Counted from the stretch's first letter, positions 26,301 through 36,839 are shown. The stretch: DNA of 64,000 nucleotides from an uncultured Pseudomonadota bacterium (GCA_903832085.1 CAIKZZ010000022.1:62001-126000); one strand, 5' to 3'. Numbers and translations are program-made. The notes: generated by a model from the sequence alone, not told the origin.

Positions 26301-27299
26301 GTGAAGCGTGTGACCTCAAGTATGACCATGACGGCGACAGGCTCGCCAGCCGAGCAAGGCATCCTCAGTGTGCCTGCATTCCCATTGAGTTTGTCGAATC
26401 GCCGACTCGATGTGGAGTTTGCTTGGGAATGCACTGGCAAAATCGACGGGCCCGTGGTGCTTGCTATTGGGGGCATCTCCGCACACCGATGTGTGAGTGG
26501 TAGTGATGGCGGCTGGTGGCCCAATCTGGTCGGTCCGGGACGTGCGTTGGATACTGAGCACTTTCGTGTGCTTGGCATTGATTATCTCGGTGGGAGCGCA
26601 CGCTCTACTGGGCCCCGTCGCGGTGAGGATAATTTTCCAAGCATTAGCGCCTTTGACCAGGTGGAGCTCATCGTGCGCCTATTGGATCATCTGGGTATCA
26701 AGGCCTTGCATGCGCTCGTTGGAGCATCTTACGGCGGTATGGTGGCGCTGGCGTTCGGCGAGCGTTATCCGGACAGAGTTGAGCGCTTGCTGGTGTTGTC
26801 GGCGGCTGATCGCGCCCATCCTTTAAGCACCGCATGGCGCAGCATCGAGCGTCAAATGGTTCGCTTTGGAATCGCTAATGGGGATGCGCTGGGCGGTTTG
26901 AAGCTCGCTCGTGCGCTTGCTATGACGACCTATCGCACGCCTAAAGAGTTTGCAGCACGGTTTCAAGGTGATGCGCGCCTGGATAATGGTGTTTGGCGGC
27001 TGCCCGTTGAAGACTATGTTTATGCGCGCGGTGATGCCTATGTTGCGGTGCATGTGCCCGAGGCGTTTGTTGTGCTGTCTGAGTCTATCGATCTACACGT
27101 GGTCTCAGCACGCAATATCTCTGTGCCGGTGTTGGCCATCGCTGTACGGGATGATCAGCTGGTGCCGTTGGCTGATGTGCAGCGGCTGGTCGGTGCGCTA
27201 CCAAACGGTCGACTCGATGTCCTTGATTCATCGTATGGTCACGATGCATTTCTGAAAGAAACCACGTTATTTGACGCTTCGTTTGCCTCCTTTCTTTGA
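26301..27299 (+). CDS. metX: Homoserine O-acyltransferase, MetX family
   Basis: MetX-type enzymes activate homoserine with an acyl group for methionine synthesis; those of Xanthomonas relatives may use succinyl-CoA. The 332-residue alpha/beta-hydrolase has GGISAHR near the oxyanion region, nucleophile elbow VGASYGGMVAL near residues 142-152, the acid in VRDDQLVP and the His in SSYGHDAFLKE. The SAM riboswitch in front and the cystathionine synthase behind fix the pathway. The start is uncertain: GTG 26301, GTG 26310 (AGGTGA five bases before it) and ATG 26322 are all possible. Whether the donor is acetyl- or succinyl-CoA cannot be read here. Confidence 0.9.
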   Translation: MKRVTSSMTMTATGSPAEQGILSVPAFPLSLSNRRLDVEFAWECTGKIDGPVVLAIGGISAHRCVSGSDGGWWPNLVGPGRALDTEHFRVLGIDYLGGSARSTGPRRGEDNFPSISAFDQVELIVRLLDHLGIKALHALVGASYGGMVALAFGERYPDRVERLLVLSAADRAHPLSTAWRSIERQMVRFGIANGDALGGLKLARALAMTTYRTPKEFAARFQGDARLDNGVWRLPVEDYVYARGDAYVAVHVPEAFVVLSESIDLHVVSARNISVPVLAIAVRDDQLVPLADVQRLVGALPNGRLDVLDSSYGHDAFLKETTLFDASFASFL

Positions 27300-27310
27300 G
27301 GAATAGGGCT

Positions 27311-28477
27311 ATGTCTTCCCCCAATGATCTACAGACTCAGACGGTGCGCGCCGGTCTTGATACCGATACACAGTTCGGTGCGGTTGTTCCACCGCTGCAC
27401 TTGAGTTCGACCTTTAGCTTCGCTGAGTTTGGCGTTAGGCGTACCTACGACTACACGCGCTCAGGCAACCCCACGCGCCAAGCGCTTGCTGAGGCGCTTG
27501 CCGAGCTAGAAGGCGGTGCGGGTGCGGTGGTAACCGCGTCTGGTATGGCGGCCATCACGCTTGTGATGCAGCTGTGTGGGGCCGGTGAACTTGTGGTAGC
27601 ACCGCACGACTGCTACGGCGGAACGCATCGTCTGTTAAGCGCATTAGCACGGCGTCAGCAGTTGCGTGTGCTGTTTGTGGATCAGACGGATGCCGCAGCA
27701 CTTGAGTCTGCGCTGTTAGAGCGCCCCAAACTCGTGTGGATCGAGACGCCATCAAACCCTTTGCTGCGCATCACAGATATCAGTGCTGTTGCTGCACGCG
27801 CGCATGCGTGTGGCGCCTATGTTGCGGTGGACAATACATTCTTATCGCCACTGTGGCAGCAGCCGCTACGTCTAGGTGCCGATGTGGTTGTGCATTCGAC
27901 CACCAAATATCTGAATGGCCATAGTGACGTGGTGGGTGGTGCAGTGATCGCCGCAACTGCCGCAATGGCTGAGGAGCTTAGCTGGTGGGCAAATTGCCTA
28001 GGACTTGCTGGTGCGCCTTTTGATAGCTTTATGACGCTGCGTGGCCTACGTACGGTGCATGCCCGCTTAAGTCAGCATGCCGGTAACGCGGCCGCTATTG
28101 TGCAGGCTCTAAAAGCCCATTCGCAGGTCGTGGGCGTGCACTATCCTGGCCTACCAGAGCATCCGGGACATGCGATTGCTGCCCGTCAGCAGACGGGCTT
28201 TGGTGCGATGGTGAGTTTTGAGCTCGCCGGGGGCGAGAGTGCTGTGAGGAAATTTCTTGAGCGGATTACGCTTTTTACGCTGGCCGAGTCGCTTGGTGGC
28301 GTAGAAAGTTTGGTGGCGCATCCAGCGACAATGACTCATGCCGCGATGGACTCAGCAGCTCAGGCGGCTGCTGGGATCAGCCAAAGCTTACTGCGTCTGT
28401 CCGTTGGTATCGAATCCACCCAAGATCTGGTGAGGGATTTATGTCGCGCGCTTGATTCTATAAACGCAGTTGACTAA
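27311..28477 (+). CDS. metB: Cystathionine gamma-synthase
   Basis: A PLP enzyme of the Cys/Met metabolism family that joins acylated homoserine to cysteine. The 388-residue protein has YDYTRSGNPTRQALAEALAELEGG near residues 40-63, DNTFLSPLWQQPL, and the PLP lysine in VHSTTKYLNGHSDVVGG near 199. ATG 27311 follows a GAGG site; an in-frame codon at 27296 would overlap metX. The 12-base gap from metX indicates one operon under the SAM riboswitch. Cystathionine beta-lyase or methionine gamma-lyase are alternatives within the family, but pairing with metX favours MetB. Confidence 0.87.
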   Translation: MSSPNDLQTQTVRAGLDTDTQFGAVVPPLHLSSTFSFAEFGVRRTYDYTRSGNPTRQALAEALAELEGGAGAVVTASGMAAITLVMQLCGAGELVVAPHDCYGGTHRLLSALARRQQLRVLFVDQTDAAALESALLERPKLVWIETPSNPLLRITDISAVAARAHACGAYVAVDNTFLSPLWQQPLRLGADVVVHSTTKYLNGHSDVVGGAVIAATAAMAEELSWWANCLGLAGAPFDSFMTLRGLRTVHARLSQHAGNAAAIVQALKAHSQVVGVHYPGLPEHPGHAIAARQQTGFGAMVSFELAGGESAVRKFLERITLFTLAESLGGVESLVAHPATMTHAAMDSAAQAAAGISQSLLRLSVGIESTQDLVRDLCRALDSINAVD

Positions 28478-28585
28478 GCCACGTGCGCGCTCACTTGGCG
28501 TAATAGCGGGTGATCAAAGATGCGGCGTGCGTTCTCATTCAGCTATGATGTGAGCCTCTTTTAGCTGCGCGTACTGGAACGGACT

Positions 28586-30766
28586 ATGATTACCCAAACG
28601 ATCACGGCGAGTGGCCGGCAAGTGAATAGGCGATCGACCCGCGCCGGTTCGCGCGCTCACGCGTACCCGCTGATGGCTCTGCTGATCTTGGCTTTTATGG
28701 GTGTTTCGCAACGCGCGCATGGTGCTGATCCGCTGGCAACGGACGATCCTTTCCTATGGTTAGAGGACTTAGCAAGCCCGCGGGCACTTGAGTGGGTGGC
28801 CAGCGAAAACACCAAGACCCTCGAGGTGCTTGAGCAAGATCCACGATATCCGGGCCTTTATGCGCAGGCGCTAGCGATCGCTGAGGCGAAAGATCGCTTA
28901 CCACAGCCGCAGATGCTTGCAGGAGCTGTCTACAATTTATGGCAAGACGCAGACCACGTGCGCGGCATCTGGCGTCAGACATCGGTTGCTGATTACATCC
29001 AAGAGAGTCCAGCGTGGCACACGGTGCTTGACGTGGACGCGCTGGCGCAGGCTGAGGGTGCTAATTGGTTTTTTGCGCATGCCAATTGCCGTCGACCGCA
29101 GCAGACGCGGTGTCTAGTGTCTTTATCCGATGGTGGTGAGGATGCGGTGAGCGTGCGTGAATTTGATTTAGCGTCAGGTACCTTCGTGCCGCACGGCTTT
29201 GAGTTAAGTCGTGGCAAGCAAACCATTGCGTGGGTGAACGCAGACAAGCTGCTGGTTGCGCGCGAGTGGGGCGCTGACACGTTGACAGCCTCCGGTTACC
29301 CCTTTGTTGTTAAGGCGCTAAAGCGCGGTCAAGCGCTCGCTGATGCCCACGAAATCTTTCGTGGTGCGCCGACAGATGTGGCCGTGCATCCGGTCAGCCT
29401 CGTGGATGGTGAGGGTCGTTCGCTCCAGTTACTGGTGCGCGCAGTGACCTTCTTTGAGTCAGAGATCTATCTCGTGGCAGGGGATTCGGTGCGGCGTCTA
29501 GCGCTACCTGCAAAGTCTTCTGTTGAGGAGTTCGTTGCAGGGCGGTTGCTGGTGCAGCTCAACGAGTCGTGGAGCATCAATGGCGCTGTGTACAGCGCAG
29601 GTTCGCTCGTCTCGCTGGAGCTATCGGCGCTACAGCACGATCCGGTACACCTGCGTCCGACAAGCGTGTACGTGCCAGGGCCAACAGAGTCGCTTGGTGA
29701 GATCGCCGCCACGCGTAATCGATTGGTGATTACAAGTTATGAGTCGGTCCGCGGACGGGTCGCAGTGTATGCGCCGCGTAGCCGAGGTGCCTGGAGCAAG
29801 ACCGCAATTGCTGTGCCAGATTTTGTATCAGTGGAGGTCGCTGCGACTGATACACGGACCAATCAAGCGCTCGTACAGGTGCAGGGATATTTGACTCCCT
29901 CATCGATGTGGTTGCTCGATAGCGAAGCCGCAACCATGAGTCCTGCAAAGCAGTTACCGGCAAAGTTTGATGCGAGCCATGAGGTGGTTGAGCAGTTCTA
30001 CGCCACCTCGTTGGATGGTACGCGTGTGCCGTATTTTGTTGTACACCGGGCAGATATGGCGGCAGACTCGAGCAATCCGACTATTTTGTATGCGTATGGC
30101 GGCTTCCAAGTGTCAGAGACGCCGATTTATTCTGCGACCATGGGCAAGCTGTGGCTAGAGCGTGGCGGCGCTTTCGTCGTCGCTAATATTCGTGGTGGCG
30201 GTGAGTTTGGGCCTAGCTGGCACGAGGCTGGGCTCAAAACCAATCGCCAGCGCATCTATGATGATTTTGCGGCCGTTGCGACTGATCTGATTGCGCGGCA
30301 CATCACCTCGCCGCGCCGACTGGGGATCCAGGGTGGCTCTAATGGGGGATTGTTGATGGGGGTGGAGTTCACCCAACATCCCGAACTCTTTAGTGCTGTG
30401 GACATTCAGGTGCCGCTACTTGATATGTTGCGCTTTGAACAGATTGCAGCGGGACCTTCCTGGGTGGGTGAGTACGGTAGTGTGTCGAATCCGCGGGAGC
30501 GGGATTTCCTGGCGCAGATTTCGCCGTATAACAACCTTAAAGCGGGTGTTCATTATCCAGAGCCGCTGGTATGGACGACAACCAAGGATGATCGAGTGGG
30601 CCCGCAGCATGCGCGCAAGTTTGCAGCGAAGCTCAATTCGATGGGCTTGCCTTACTTCTTTTACGAGGTGACTGAGGGCGGTCACGGTAGTGGAGCCAAT
30701 CTGAAGGAGCGTGCCCATACTGGCGCGCTTGAGATGACGTATTTCACGCGGCAGTTAATGGATTAG
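28586..30766 (+). CDS. Exported prolyl oligopeptidase (S9A family)
   Basis: A 726-residue serine peptidase with an N-terminal signal peptide (PLMALLILAFMGVSQRAHG, cleavage near residue 46), the family opening DPFLWLEDLASPRALEWV, a seven-bladed propeller region to about residue 440, and a hydrolase domain. The catalytic Ser is in IQGGSNGGLLMG near residue 585, the Asp in TKDDRVGPQHA near 672 and the His in TEGGHGSGAN near 703. It would cleave short peptides in the periplasm. It is a single gene between metB and the convergent leuB. Confidence 0.88.
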   Translation: MITQTITASGRQVNRRSTRAGSRAHAYPLMALLILAFMGVSQRAHGADPLATDDPFLWLEDLASPRALEWVASENTKTLEVLEQDPRYPGLYAQALAIAEAKDRLPQPQMLAGAVYNLWQDADHVRGIWRQTSVADYIQESPAWHTVLDVDALAQAEGANWFFAHANCRRPQQTRCLVSLSDGGEDAVSVREFDLASGTFVPHGFELSRGKQTIAWVNADKLLVAREWGADTLTASGYPFVVKALKRGQALADAHEIFRGAPTDVAVHPVSLVDGEGRSLQLLVRAVTFFESEIYLVAGDSVRRLALPAKSSVEEFVAGRLLVQLNESWSINGAVYSAGSLVSLELSALQHDPVHLRPTSVYVPGPTESLGEIAATRNRLVITSYESVRGRVAVYAPRSRGAWSKTAIAVPDFVSVEVAATDTRTNQALVQVQGYLTPSSMWLLDSEAATMSPAKQLPAKFDASHEVVEQFYATSLDGTRVPYFVVHRADMAADSSNPTILYAYGGFQVSETPIYSATMGKLWLERGGAFVVANIRGGGEFGPSWHEAGLKTNRQRIYDDFAAVATDLIARHITSPRRLGIQGGSNGGLLMGVEFTQHPELFSAVDIQVPLLDMLRFEQIAAGPSWVGEYGSVSNPRERDFLAQISPYNNLKAGVHYPEPLVWTTTKDDRVGPQHARKFAAKLNSMGLPYFFYEVTEGGHGSGANLKERAHTGALEMTYFTRQLMD

Positions 30767-30816
30767 CTGCCAGGCGTTTTGAGACGCCTTAGGCGCCGTG
30801 CGTTATGCTGTCGTCT

Positions 30817-31872
30817 TTATAGGTACGCAAGCACTGCGTTGCCAGCTTGCTGTGTGCTTGCAGCGCTGGTCTTAGGGCGCAGATCGGCCGTGCGTACACC
30901 AGCCTCAAGCGCTTGAATCACGCCGCGCTCTAAGAAAGCGGCTTCCTGCTCCAGTTGTAGCGAATAGCGTAAGAGCAATGCTGCCGACAAGATGGTGGCA
31001 TAGGGATTTGCGATCCCACGCCCAGCAATGTCAGGAGCTGAACCGTGAATCGGCTCATATAGTCCTAAGCGACCGTCGCCGAGGGATGCCGATGGGCATA
31101 GTCCTAAGGAGCCAGGCAGCATGGAGGCTTCGTCAGTCAAAATGTCACCGAACATGTTTTCGGTGATCACGACATCGAAGTCGCTCGGGCGTCGCAGTAA
31201 GTGCATAGCTGCTGCATCAATATACATGTGATCCAAGATCACATCAGGAAACTCGGTCGCGACAATACGTGTCGTGATCTCGCGCCACAACCTAGAGGTT
31301 TCGAGCACATTGGCTTTGTCGACTGAGGTGAGTCGACTGCGTCGCGTGCGCGCAAGGCGTGCGCCTAAGCGTGCGATACGCTCGATCTCATGCGCGCTAT
31401 ACACGCACAGGTCGCTCGCAGAGTCGACAGTGCGTGTTTTGGCTCCGAAATAAATACCGCCAGTGAGTTCGCGGATGACGAGAATGTCGACATCTGTCAG
31501 TAATTCTGGCTTGAGTGGCGAGGCATCGACGATAGACGGGTAGCAAACCACGGGGCGCAAGTTCGCATACAGCCCGAGTTCGCGGCGTAGCCCCAAAATC
31601 GCTTGTTCTGGCCGAACTTTGAGGTTGGGATCAGAGTACTTCAGTGCACCGATGGCGCCAAACAGAATCGCATCTGCGTGTTGGCATGCTGCGAGCGTGG
31701 GACTCGGCAGTGGTTCGAGCCCTAAGTCCATCGCGGCGGCGCCAACGGGCGCGGCGTCGATCTCAAAGTTATGGCCGTAGCGCGTTTCGATGGCTCGCAG
31801 GCAGCGCACGGCCTCGGCCGTGACTTCCGGGCCGATGCCGTCGCCTGCGAGTAGTGCGATGCGGGCCTTCAC
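30817..31872 (-). CDS. leuB: 3-Isopropylmalate dehydrogenase
   Basis: LeuB oxidises and decarboxylates 3-isopropylmalate to 2-ketoisocaproate, using NAD and a divalent metal. The 351-residue protein starts [20 protein letters not shown] and has [29 protein letters not shown] (catalytic Lys) and the metal/substrate segment [31 protein letters not shown] is the NAD-binding signature. Its start overlaps the leuD stop by four bases. It is the last gene of the minus-strand ilvC-leuACDB operon. Confidence 0.95.
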   Translation of the reverse strand: MKARIALLAGDGIGPEVTAEAVRCLRAIETRYGHNFEIDAAPVGAAAMDLGLEPLPSPTLAACQHADAILFGAIGALKYSDPNLKVRPEQAILGLRRELGLYANLRPVVCYPSIVDASPLKPELLTDVDILVIRELTGGIYFGAKTRTVDSASDLCVYSAHEIERIARLGARLARTRRSRLTSVDKANVLETSRLWREITTRIVATEFPDVILDHMYIDAAAMHLLRRPSDFDVVITENMFGDILTDEASMLPGSLGLCPSASLGDGRLGLYEPIHGSAPDIAGRGIANPYATILSAALLLRYSLQLEQEAAFLERGVIQALEAGVRTADLRPKTSAASTQQAGNAVLAYL

Positions 31873-32447
31873 AGCTGTGTGCGGGCCTCGTAGGCGGAAA
31901 TTTCCGCGCTTTTTGACAGCAGGTATCCGGTTTCATCGACCCCATTCAAAAGGCAATAGCGAGCAAACCGCTCGATCACAAACGGCACTGTGCTTTGGTC
32001 GGGAAGGGTGAGTACACAGCCCTCTAAGTCGATACTGACCAAAGAGCCAGGCGTAGCGATCAGCTTGGCGTGCGTAGACTCATCCACCACGACTGGAATC
32101 AAGCCATTCTTCAGGCAATTGTTGCGAAAGATATCGGCGATTTCGGTAGACACCACGGCCCTAAAGCCGTAGTCATATAATCCCCATGGTGCATGCTCGC
32201 GAGAGGAGCCGCAGCCGATGTTGCGACCAGCAACTAAAATTTGACAGCCTACTGCTTCGCTGCGATTCAGAATGAAGTCCGGGTTGGGTTGGCCGTTACC
32301 GTCGTAGCGCCAGTCTGCAAATAAATGTTTGCCAAGACCGTCACGGGTCGTGGTTGTTAAGAAACGCGCGGGCATTATTTGATCGGTGTCGATGTTGCTA
32401 CTTGGCATCACAACGGTGCGCGAATGTATTGTGCGTATCGGGTCCAT
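31869..32447 (-). CDS. leuD: 3-Isopropylmalate dehydratase, small subunit
   Basis: The 192-residue small subunit of isopropylmalate isomerase carries the mobile swivel domain. [13 protein letters not shown] near residue 20 and [17 protein letters not shown] near 75 are diagnostic for LeuD. It pairs with LeuC, whose gene lies nine bases upstream, and overlaps leuB by four bases. Confidence 0.95.
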   Translation of the reverse strand: MDPIRTIHSRTVVMPSSNIDTDQIMPARFLTTTTRDGLGKHLFADWRYDGNGQPNPDFILNRSEAVGCQILVAGRNIGCGSSREHAPWGLYDYGFRAVVSTEIADIFRNNCLKNGLIPVVVDESTHAKLIATPGSLVSIDLEGCVLTLPDQSTVPFVIERFARYCLLNGVDETGYLLSKSAEISAYEARTQL

Positions 32448-32455
32448 AGCAGTTC

Positions 32456-33862
32456 CTATGCGGTTAAGCGCGAGCGCGGATCGCTGACGCGTCCCGCAAG
32501 CGCGCTGGCTGCCGCTGTAATTGGGCTCGCGAGCAGTGTGCGCGCACCCACGCCTTGTCGACCTTCAAAATTACGGTTGCTGGTGCTCACGCAGTAGGAC
32601 CCGCGACTGACCAGATCGCCGTTCATGCCGAGGCACATAGAGCAGCCCGACTCGCGCCATTCGGCGCCCGCGTCAATGAATACGCGATCCAGACCCTCGG
32701 CCTCTGCCAGGTGCTTGATCTGTTGTGAACCGGGGACGACCAAAAAGCGTACACCGGGAGCAACTTTATGGCCTTTTACGATAGCGGCCGCTGCGCGTAA
32801 GTCAGATAAACGCGCATTCGTGCAACTACCCAAGAACACAAACTCGACCGGCTGTCCTTGTAAGGCTTGACCTGCGGTGAGTCCCATATAGGCCAGTGCC
32901 TTGGCATGCACTTCGTCATTTGCCTGAGTTGGTACCTTGGCGCTGATCCCAATCGACATGCCTGGATTCGTGCCATAGGTAATCATGGGTTCGAGCGTGC
33001 TCGCATCGATATCAATCTGCCGGTCAAAGCGCGCGTCCGCGTCCGACGGTAGCGTCTTCCAGTGTGCGACAGCACGGTCGAAGGCAGCTCCCTGTGGTGC
33101 ATGCGGCTTGCCATTTAAATAGGCGTACGTAGTCTCGTCGGGCGCCACAAGACCGGCGCGTGCGCCGGCCTCAATGGACATGTTGCAGACTGTCATCCGC
33201 TCGTCCATGGATAGCGCTCGGATGGTGCTGCCACGGTACTCAATGACGTAACCAGTTCCGCCACCCACACCGAGCTCACGAATAATGGCAAGCACAAGGT
33301 CCTTCGCGGTGACGCCAAAGGGTAGAGCGCCCTCGACGTTGACTGCGAGCGTCTTTGGCTTACGCTGCAATAGGCACTGCGTCGCAAGGACATCGCCCAC
33401 TTCGGTGGTGCCGATTCCAAATGCCAGTGCGCCAAAGGCGCCGTGGGTACTGGTGTGGCTATCGCCACAAACGATGGTTTTTCCAGGCTGAGTAAGGCCA
33501 AGCTCTGGACCGATAATATGGACGATCCCGCGTTGCTTGTGGGTGAGTCCTAGGAGTTCAACCCCGAACTCAGCGCAATTTTTTTCGAATTCATGTATCT
33601 GTTTCGCCGCGCTTTGCATGCGGATCGGGATCTTGCCAAACAGCTGATCGGTGTCCGTTGGAGTCGAGTGGTCCAAGGTAGCAAAGGTGCGATCGGTGCG
33701 GCGCACCGGAAGCTTGCGGGCACGTAGGTTTGAAAATGCTTGCGGCGAAGTGACCTCATGCGTCAGATGCAGGTCGATGTACAGGACCGCAGGTGTATCA
33801 GCGGTCTCGGCGACGACCTCATGTGCGTCCCACAGTTTCTCAAAAAGCGTGCGTGCCGTCAT
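32456..33862 (-). CDS. leuC: 3-Isopropylmalate dehydratase, large subunit
   Basis: The 468-residue aconitase-family subunit carries the [4Fe-4S] cluster. Ligands are the Cys in [14 protein letters not shown] and the two in [36 protein letters not shown] near residue 130 is the other signature. Its start overlaps the leuA stop by four bases, so LeuC translation is coupled to LeuA. Confidence 0.95.
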   Translation of the reverse strand: MTARTLFEKLWDAHEVVAETADTPAVLYIDLHLTHEVTSPQAFSNLRARKLPVRRTDRTFATLDHSTPTDTDQLFGKIPIRMQSAAKQIHEFEKNCAEFGVELLGLTHKQRGIVHIIGPELGLTQPGKTIVCGDSHTSTHGAFGALAFGIGTTEVGDVLATQCLLQRKPKTLAVNVEGALPFGVTAKDLVLAIIRELGVGGGTGYVIEYRGSTIRALSMDERMTVCNMSIEAGARAGLVAPDETTYAYLNGKPHAPQGAAFDRAVAHWKTLPSDADARFDRQIDIDASTLEPMITYGTNPGMSIGISAKVPTQANDEVHAKALAYMGLTAGQALQGQPVEFVFLGSCTNARLSDLRAAAAIVKGHKVAPGVRFLVVPGSQQIKHLAEAEGLDRVFIDAGAEWRESGCSMCLGMNGDLVSRGSYCVSTSNRNFEGRQGVGARTLLASPITAAASALAGRVSDPRSRLTA

Positions 33863-35457
33863 ACAGTGACCTTTGCGAGTTGAGCGGTGCGCTCGAGTTG
33901 GGCGTGCGTGGGAGGAGCGCTATTGCGCGATGCGTCAATGCGATTGATGACCTCAATGTACGCTCGCGCGCTCGATTCAATGATGTTAGTGCTGATGCTT
34001 GAGCCGCGATAACTGCGCTGATTGTGTTCGACATACACGATAGCCTCGCCTTGTGCGTCCTCGCCCTCGGTGACGCTGCGCACCTCAAATTTATTGAGCT
34101 TGATGCTAATGCCCGTAGCAAGTTCGATCGCCTTGAATGAAGCATCAATTGGTCCATCGCCCGTGGCACCTTGCTCAACATGATGGCCATCGCTGTGCGC
34201 TAATCTGACGACGGCAGAGGCAGCTGACCCTGACGTGGCTGAGGTCCACAGCGTTTCAATGAGCCAAGGACCGACGGCGCTGTCGCCAGCGCGCAGTACC
34301 AGTGACTCAATGTCACCATCAAACAATTCTTTTTTCTTGTCCGCGAGCGCCTTGAACTCATCAAACACGCGGTTAAGCTCAGCTTCTGGTAGATCAAACC
34401 CGAGTTCGCGAATACGCTCGCGCAGTGCATGGCGCCCGCTGTGCTTGCCGAGCACTAAGTGGGTGCGACTCAGGCCGACATCCTGTGGCCGCATGATTTC
34501 ATAGGTCGAATGGTGCTTCAGCATGCCGTGTTGATGGATACCCGACTCGTGTGCGAAGGCGTTTTCACCAACGATCGCCTTATTACGCGGGATGGGCATC
34601 CCGGTGATAGTCGAAACCAGTCTTGATGTGGGATACAGGCGGGCGCTATTGATTCCGGTCGTGAGCCCATAGAAACTCTCGCGCGTTTTAAGCGCCATGA
34701 CGACTTCTTCGAGCGAGCAATTGCCAGCGCGCTCACCAATCCCGTTAATGGTGCACTCGATTTGGCGTGCACCGGCAAGTGCTGCGGACAGGCTGTTTGC
34801 AACAGCCATCCCTAAATCGTTATGGCAGTGCACCGACAAGACGACTTGATCAATGTCGCGAACATGTTGCTTTAAATATGCAAAGACTTCCATGAACTCC
34901 TGTGGCGTGGTGTAGCCCACAGTGTCAGGGATATTAATCGTGGTTGCGCCTGCTGCAATGACGGCTTCCACGACTTGAGCTAGGAACTCTAACTCTGTGC
35001 GCGAGGCGTCTTCCGGCGAGAACTCTACATCAGCGCATAGACTATGAGCATAGCGAACTGCGTCGACTGCGGCCCTCAGAATTTCTTCCTTCGCCATGTT
35101 GAGTTTGTGTTCGCGATGAATCGCAGACGTGGCGAGGAACACGTGGATGCGATGACGGGCCGCAATCTTTATCGCGCTGTACGCTTTATCGATGTCTTCT
35201 CGGCTACTCCGAGCAAGGCCACAGATGATGGGGCCTTTCACCTCACGTGCAATGGTATGCACGGACTCCCAATCGCCCTTCGAGGCAGCCGGAAAACCGG
35301 CTTCAATCACGTCCACGCCCAGATCCGCGAGTGCTTTGGCGATGCGCAGCTTTTCTGCTGGCATCATGCTGCAGCCCGGGGACTGCTCGCCGTCCCGCAG
35401 CGTCGTATCAAAAATAACGACGCGGTTCTGATCTGTCGTGGCGTGATTGCTGTCCAT
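33859..35457 (-). CDS. leuA: 2-Isopropylmalate synthase
   Basis: LeuA condenses acetyl-CoA with 2-ketoisovalerate, the committed step to leucine. The 532-residue protein has [16 protein letters not shown] near residue 16, the metal-binding H-x-H in [18 protein letters not shown] and [16 protein letters not shown]. The C-terminal LeuA dimer/regulatory domain covers about residues 390-510 and is the site of leucine feedback inhibition in the family. The length is slightly above the common 510-520. It starts 17 bases after ilvC. Confidence 0.95.
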   Translation of the reverse strand: MDSNHATTDQNRVVIFDTTLRDGEQSPGCSMMPAEKLRIAKALADLGVDVIEAGFPAASKGDWESVHTIAREVKGPIICGLARSSREDIDKAYSAIKIAARHRIHVFLATSAIHREHKLNMAKEEILRAAVDAVRYAHSLCADVEFSPEDASRTELEFLAQVVEAVIAAGATTINIPDTVGYTTPQEFMEVFAYLKQHVRDIDQVVLSVHCHNDLGMAVANSLSAALAGARQIECTINGIGERAGNCSLEEVVMALKTRESFYGLTTGINSARLYPTSRLVSTITGMPIPRNKAIVGENAFAHESGIHQHGMLKHHSTYEIMRPQDVGLSRTHLVLGKHSGRHALRERIRELGFDLPEAELNRVFDEFKALADKKKELFDGDIESLVLRAGDSAVGPWLIETLWTSATSGSAASAVVRLAHSDGHHVEQGATGDGPIDASFKAIELATGISIKLNKFEVRSVTEGEDAQGEAIVYVEHNQRSYRGSSISTNIIESSARAYIEVINRIDASRNSAPPTHAQLERTAQLAKVTV

Positions 35458-35474
35458 GGCGAGGTCCTGAGTTT

Positions 35475-36479
35475 TTAGCGACCCTGCTCCAGCCAGGGCA
35501 TGCGCGCACGTAATGCACGACCGACTTTCTCGATGGGGTGCTTGAGGTCCTTGTTAAGCAGCGCGTTGTATTGTTTTTTGCCGGTACGCGTCTCGCGAAT
35601 CCACTGGCGTGCAAAAGTGCCGTCTTGGATTTCGGTCAAGATTTTCTTCATCTCTTTTTTGGTCGCACCCGTCACGATACGCGGGCCACGCGTCAAATCG
35701 CCATACTTGGCTGTCTCCGAGATGAACTGATGCATCTTGGCAAGTCCGCCTTCCTGCAGCAGGTCAACAATGAGCTTTAGTTCATGCAAGCACTCGTAAT
35801 AAGCAGCCTCGGGCTTGTAGCCGGCTTCGACCAGAGTTTCAAAGCCTTTAACGACCAGTTCGGTCGCGCCACCGCACAGCACAACTTGCTCACCAAACAG
35901 ATCAGTAACCGTCTCTTCCTCAAATGTGGTCTCAAGCACTCCGCCGCGCGTTCCACCAATGCCGTGTGCATAGGCGAGTGCCTGATCTTTCGCTTGATTT
36001 TTTGCGCGGCCAGCACCGTTTTGTGCAACAGCAATTAGGCAGGGTACGCCGCGGCCTTGTTGATATTGGCGACGGACGAGATCGCCCGGGCCTTTGGGTG
36101 CGATTAAGACCACGCCCAAATCTTTGCGTGGCTTGATTTGTTTAAAGTGGATGTTAAAGCCGTGAGCGAACAGCAGCGTGGCGCCGGGAGCCAAGTTCGT
36201 TCGGATCTCTTCGTACACAGCAGGCTGTGTTAAGTCTGGCGTTAGCAGCGCCACGAGCGCTGCGCCCTTCACGGCAGTGGCGGGTTCGGCAACACGCAAG
36301 CCATCTTTTTTTGCCTTCGCCCAGCTTGCTCCAGCGCGACGTGCGCCAACGACGACGTTGTAGCCAGAGTCTTTCAAGTTAAGCGCGTGGGCGCGTCCTT
36401 GGCTGCCGTAGCCTAAAATGGCGACTGTTGCACCGCGCAGGGCTGCTTTCTTGACATCTTTAGCTGAATAAATGCGCAT
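35475..36479 (-). CDS. ilvC: Ketol-acid reductoisomerase (class I)
   Basis: IlvC isomerises and reduces acetolactate or acetohydroxybutyrate in valine, leucine and isoleucine synthesis. The 334-residue length is that of the short class I enzyme. GYGSQGRAHALNLKDSG near residues 23-39 binds NADPH, and APKGPGDLVRRQYQQGRGVP and ETTFEEETVTDLFGEQ carry substrate- and metal-binding residues. It is the first gene of the operon. Here ilvC heads the leucine genes with no ilvB/ilvN or ilvG/ilvM between, so the acetolactate synthase for this pathway must lie elsewhere. Confidence 0.95.
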   Translation of the reverse strand: MRIYSAKDVKKAALRGATVAILGYGSQGRAHALNLKDSGYNVVVGARRAGASWAKAKKDGLRVAEPATAVKGAALVALLTPDLTQPAVYEEIRTNLAPGATLLFAHGFNIHFKQIKPRKDLGVVLIAPKGPGDLVRRQYQQGRGVPCLIAVAQNGAGRAKNQAKDQALAYAHGIGGTRGGVLETTFEEETVTDLFGEQVVLCGGATELVVKGFETLVEAGYKPEAAYYECLHELKLIVDLLQEGGLAKMHQFISETAKYGDLTRGPRIVTGATKKEMKKILTEIQDGTFARQWIRETRTGKKQYNALLNKDLKHPIEKVGRALRARMPWLEQGR

Positions 36480-36516
36480 TTAACTCTCCAAAACTCTGTG
36501 TAGAAGGCCGAAAGAA

Positions 36517-36548
36517 AACCCCGCCTCGGACGAAGCCGGTGCGGGGTT
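36517..36548 (-). terminator. Attenuator terminator hairpin in the ilvC leader
   Basis: Read on the minus strand, AACCCCGC (36548-36541) pairs with GCGGGGTT (36524-36517), with an inner CGG/CCG helix and then TTTTCTTT. It lies between the predicted promoter and ilvC, so it can only stop the ilv-leu transcript. GGTGCGGG at 36596-36589 can pair with CCCGCACC (36545-36538) and would open the terminator. Confidence 0.75.
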
Positions 36549-36576
36549 CCTGATGTTCGTTACGTTATTTAGAACG

Positions 36577-36687
36577 TCAGCTGTGGGTCCCGCACCGTGA
36601 TGGGCGTCGAAGCAGCCCGTCACGCCACCGGTCACGAAGCGCGAGTTGCGACGAGACAGTGCGTACAGATGTCGTGCGATGGGTCAT
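36577..36687 (-). CDS. Candidate leader peptide of the ilv-leu attenuator
   Basis: A 36-codon open frame (MTHRTTSVRTVSSQLALRDR...) covers the strand that would form the first attenuator hairpin (CGTGACGGGC, 36624-36615, with GCCCATCACG, 36605-36596) and stops just before the antiterminator loop. It has Leu codons at LAL and GLL but no long run of Leu, Ile or Val codons, and no clear ribosome site. It extends in frame to an ATG further upstream. Translation is unproven. Confidence 0.3.
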   Translation of the reverse strand: MTHRTTSVRTVSSQLALRDRWRDGLLRRPSRCGTHS

Positions 36688-36724
36688 GGTGTGACAGCGC
36701 GTAAATGTGTGCGATAACAGGCAC

Positions 36725-36754
36725 ATATCATCACACGGTGGCCAGTGTTGTCAA
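36725..36754 (-). promoter_or_regulatory. Putative promoter of the ilvC-leuACDB operon
   Basis: On the minus strand TTGACA (36754-36749) and TGATAT (36730-36725) are separated by 18 bases, a near-consensus sigma-70 promoter. A transcript starting near 36718 would carry a leader of about 240 bases containing the attenuator. Confidence 0.7.
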
Positions 36755-36839
36755 TCAAAGCCTTGCCGCCACACTCGCAAGTGCGCAGGCTCGGGTATTC
36801 TGAGGGCTGAACCCCGAAAAATTGCATGGATTACTGCCG

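Noticed and set aside
30772-30789. AGGCGT/ACGCCT hairpin between the prolyl oligopeptidase gene and leuB as a terminator
   Set aside because: Only six pairs and no T-run in either direction; too weak to call.
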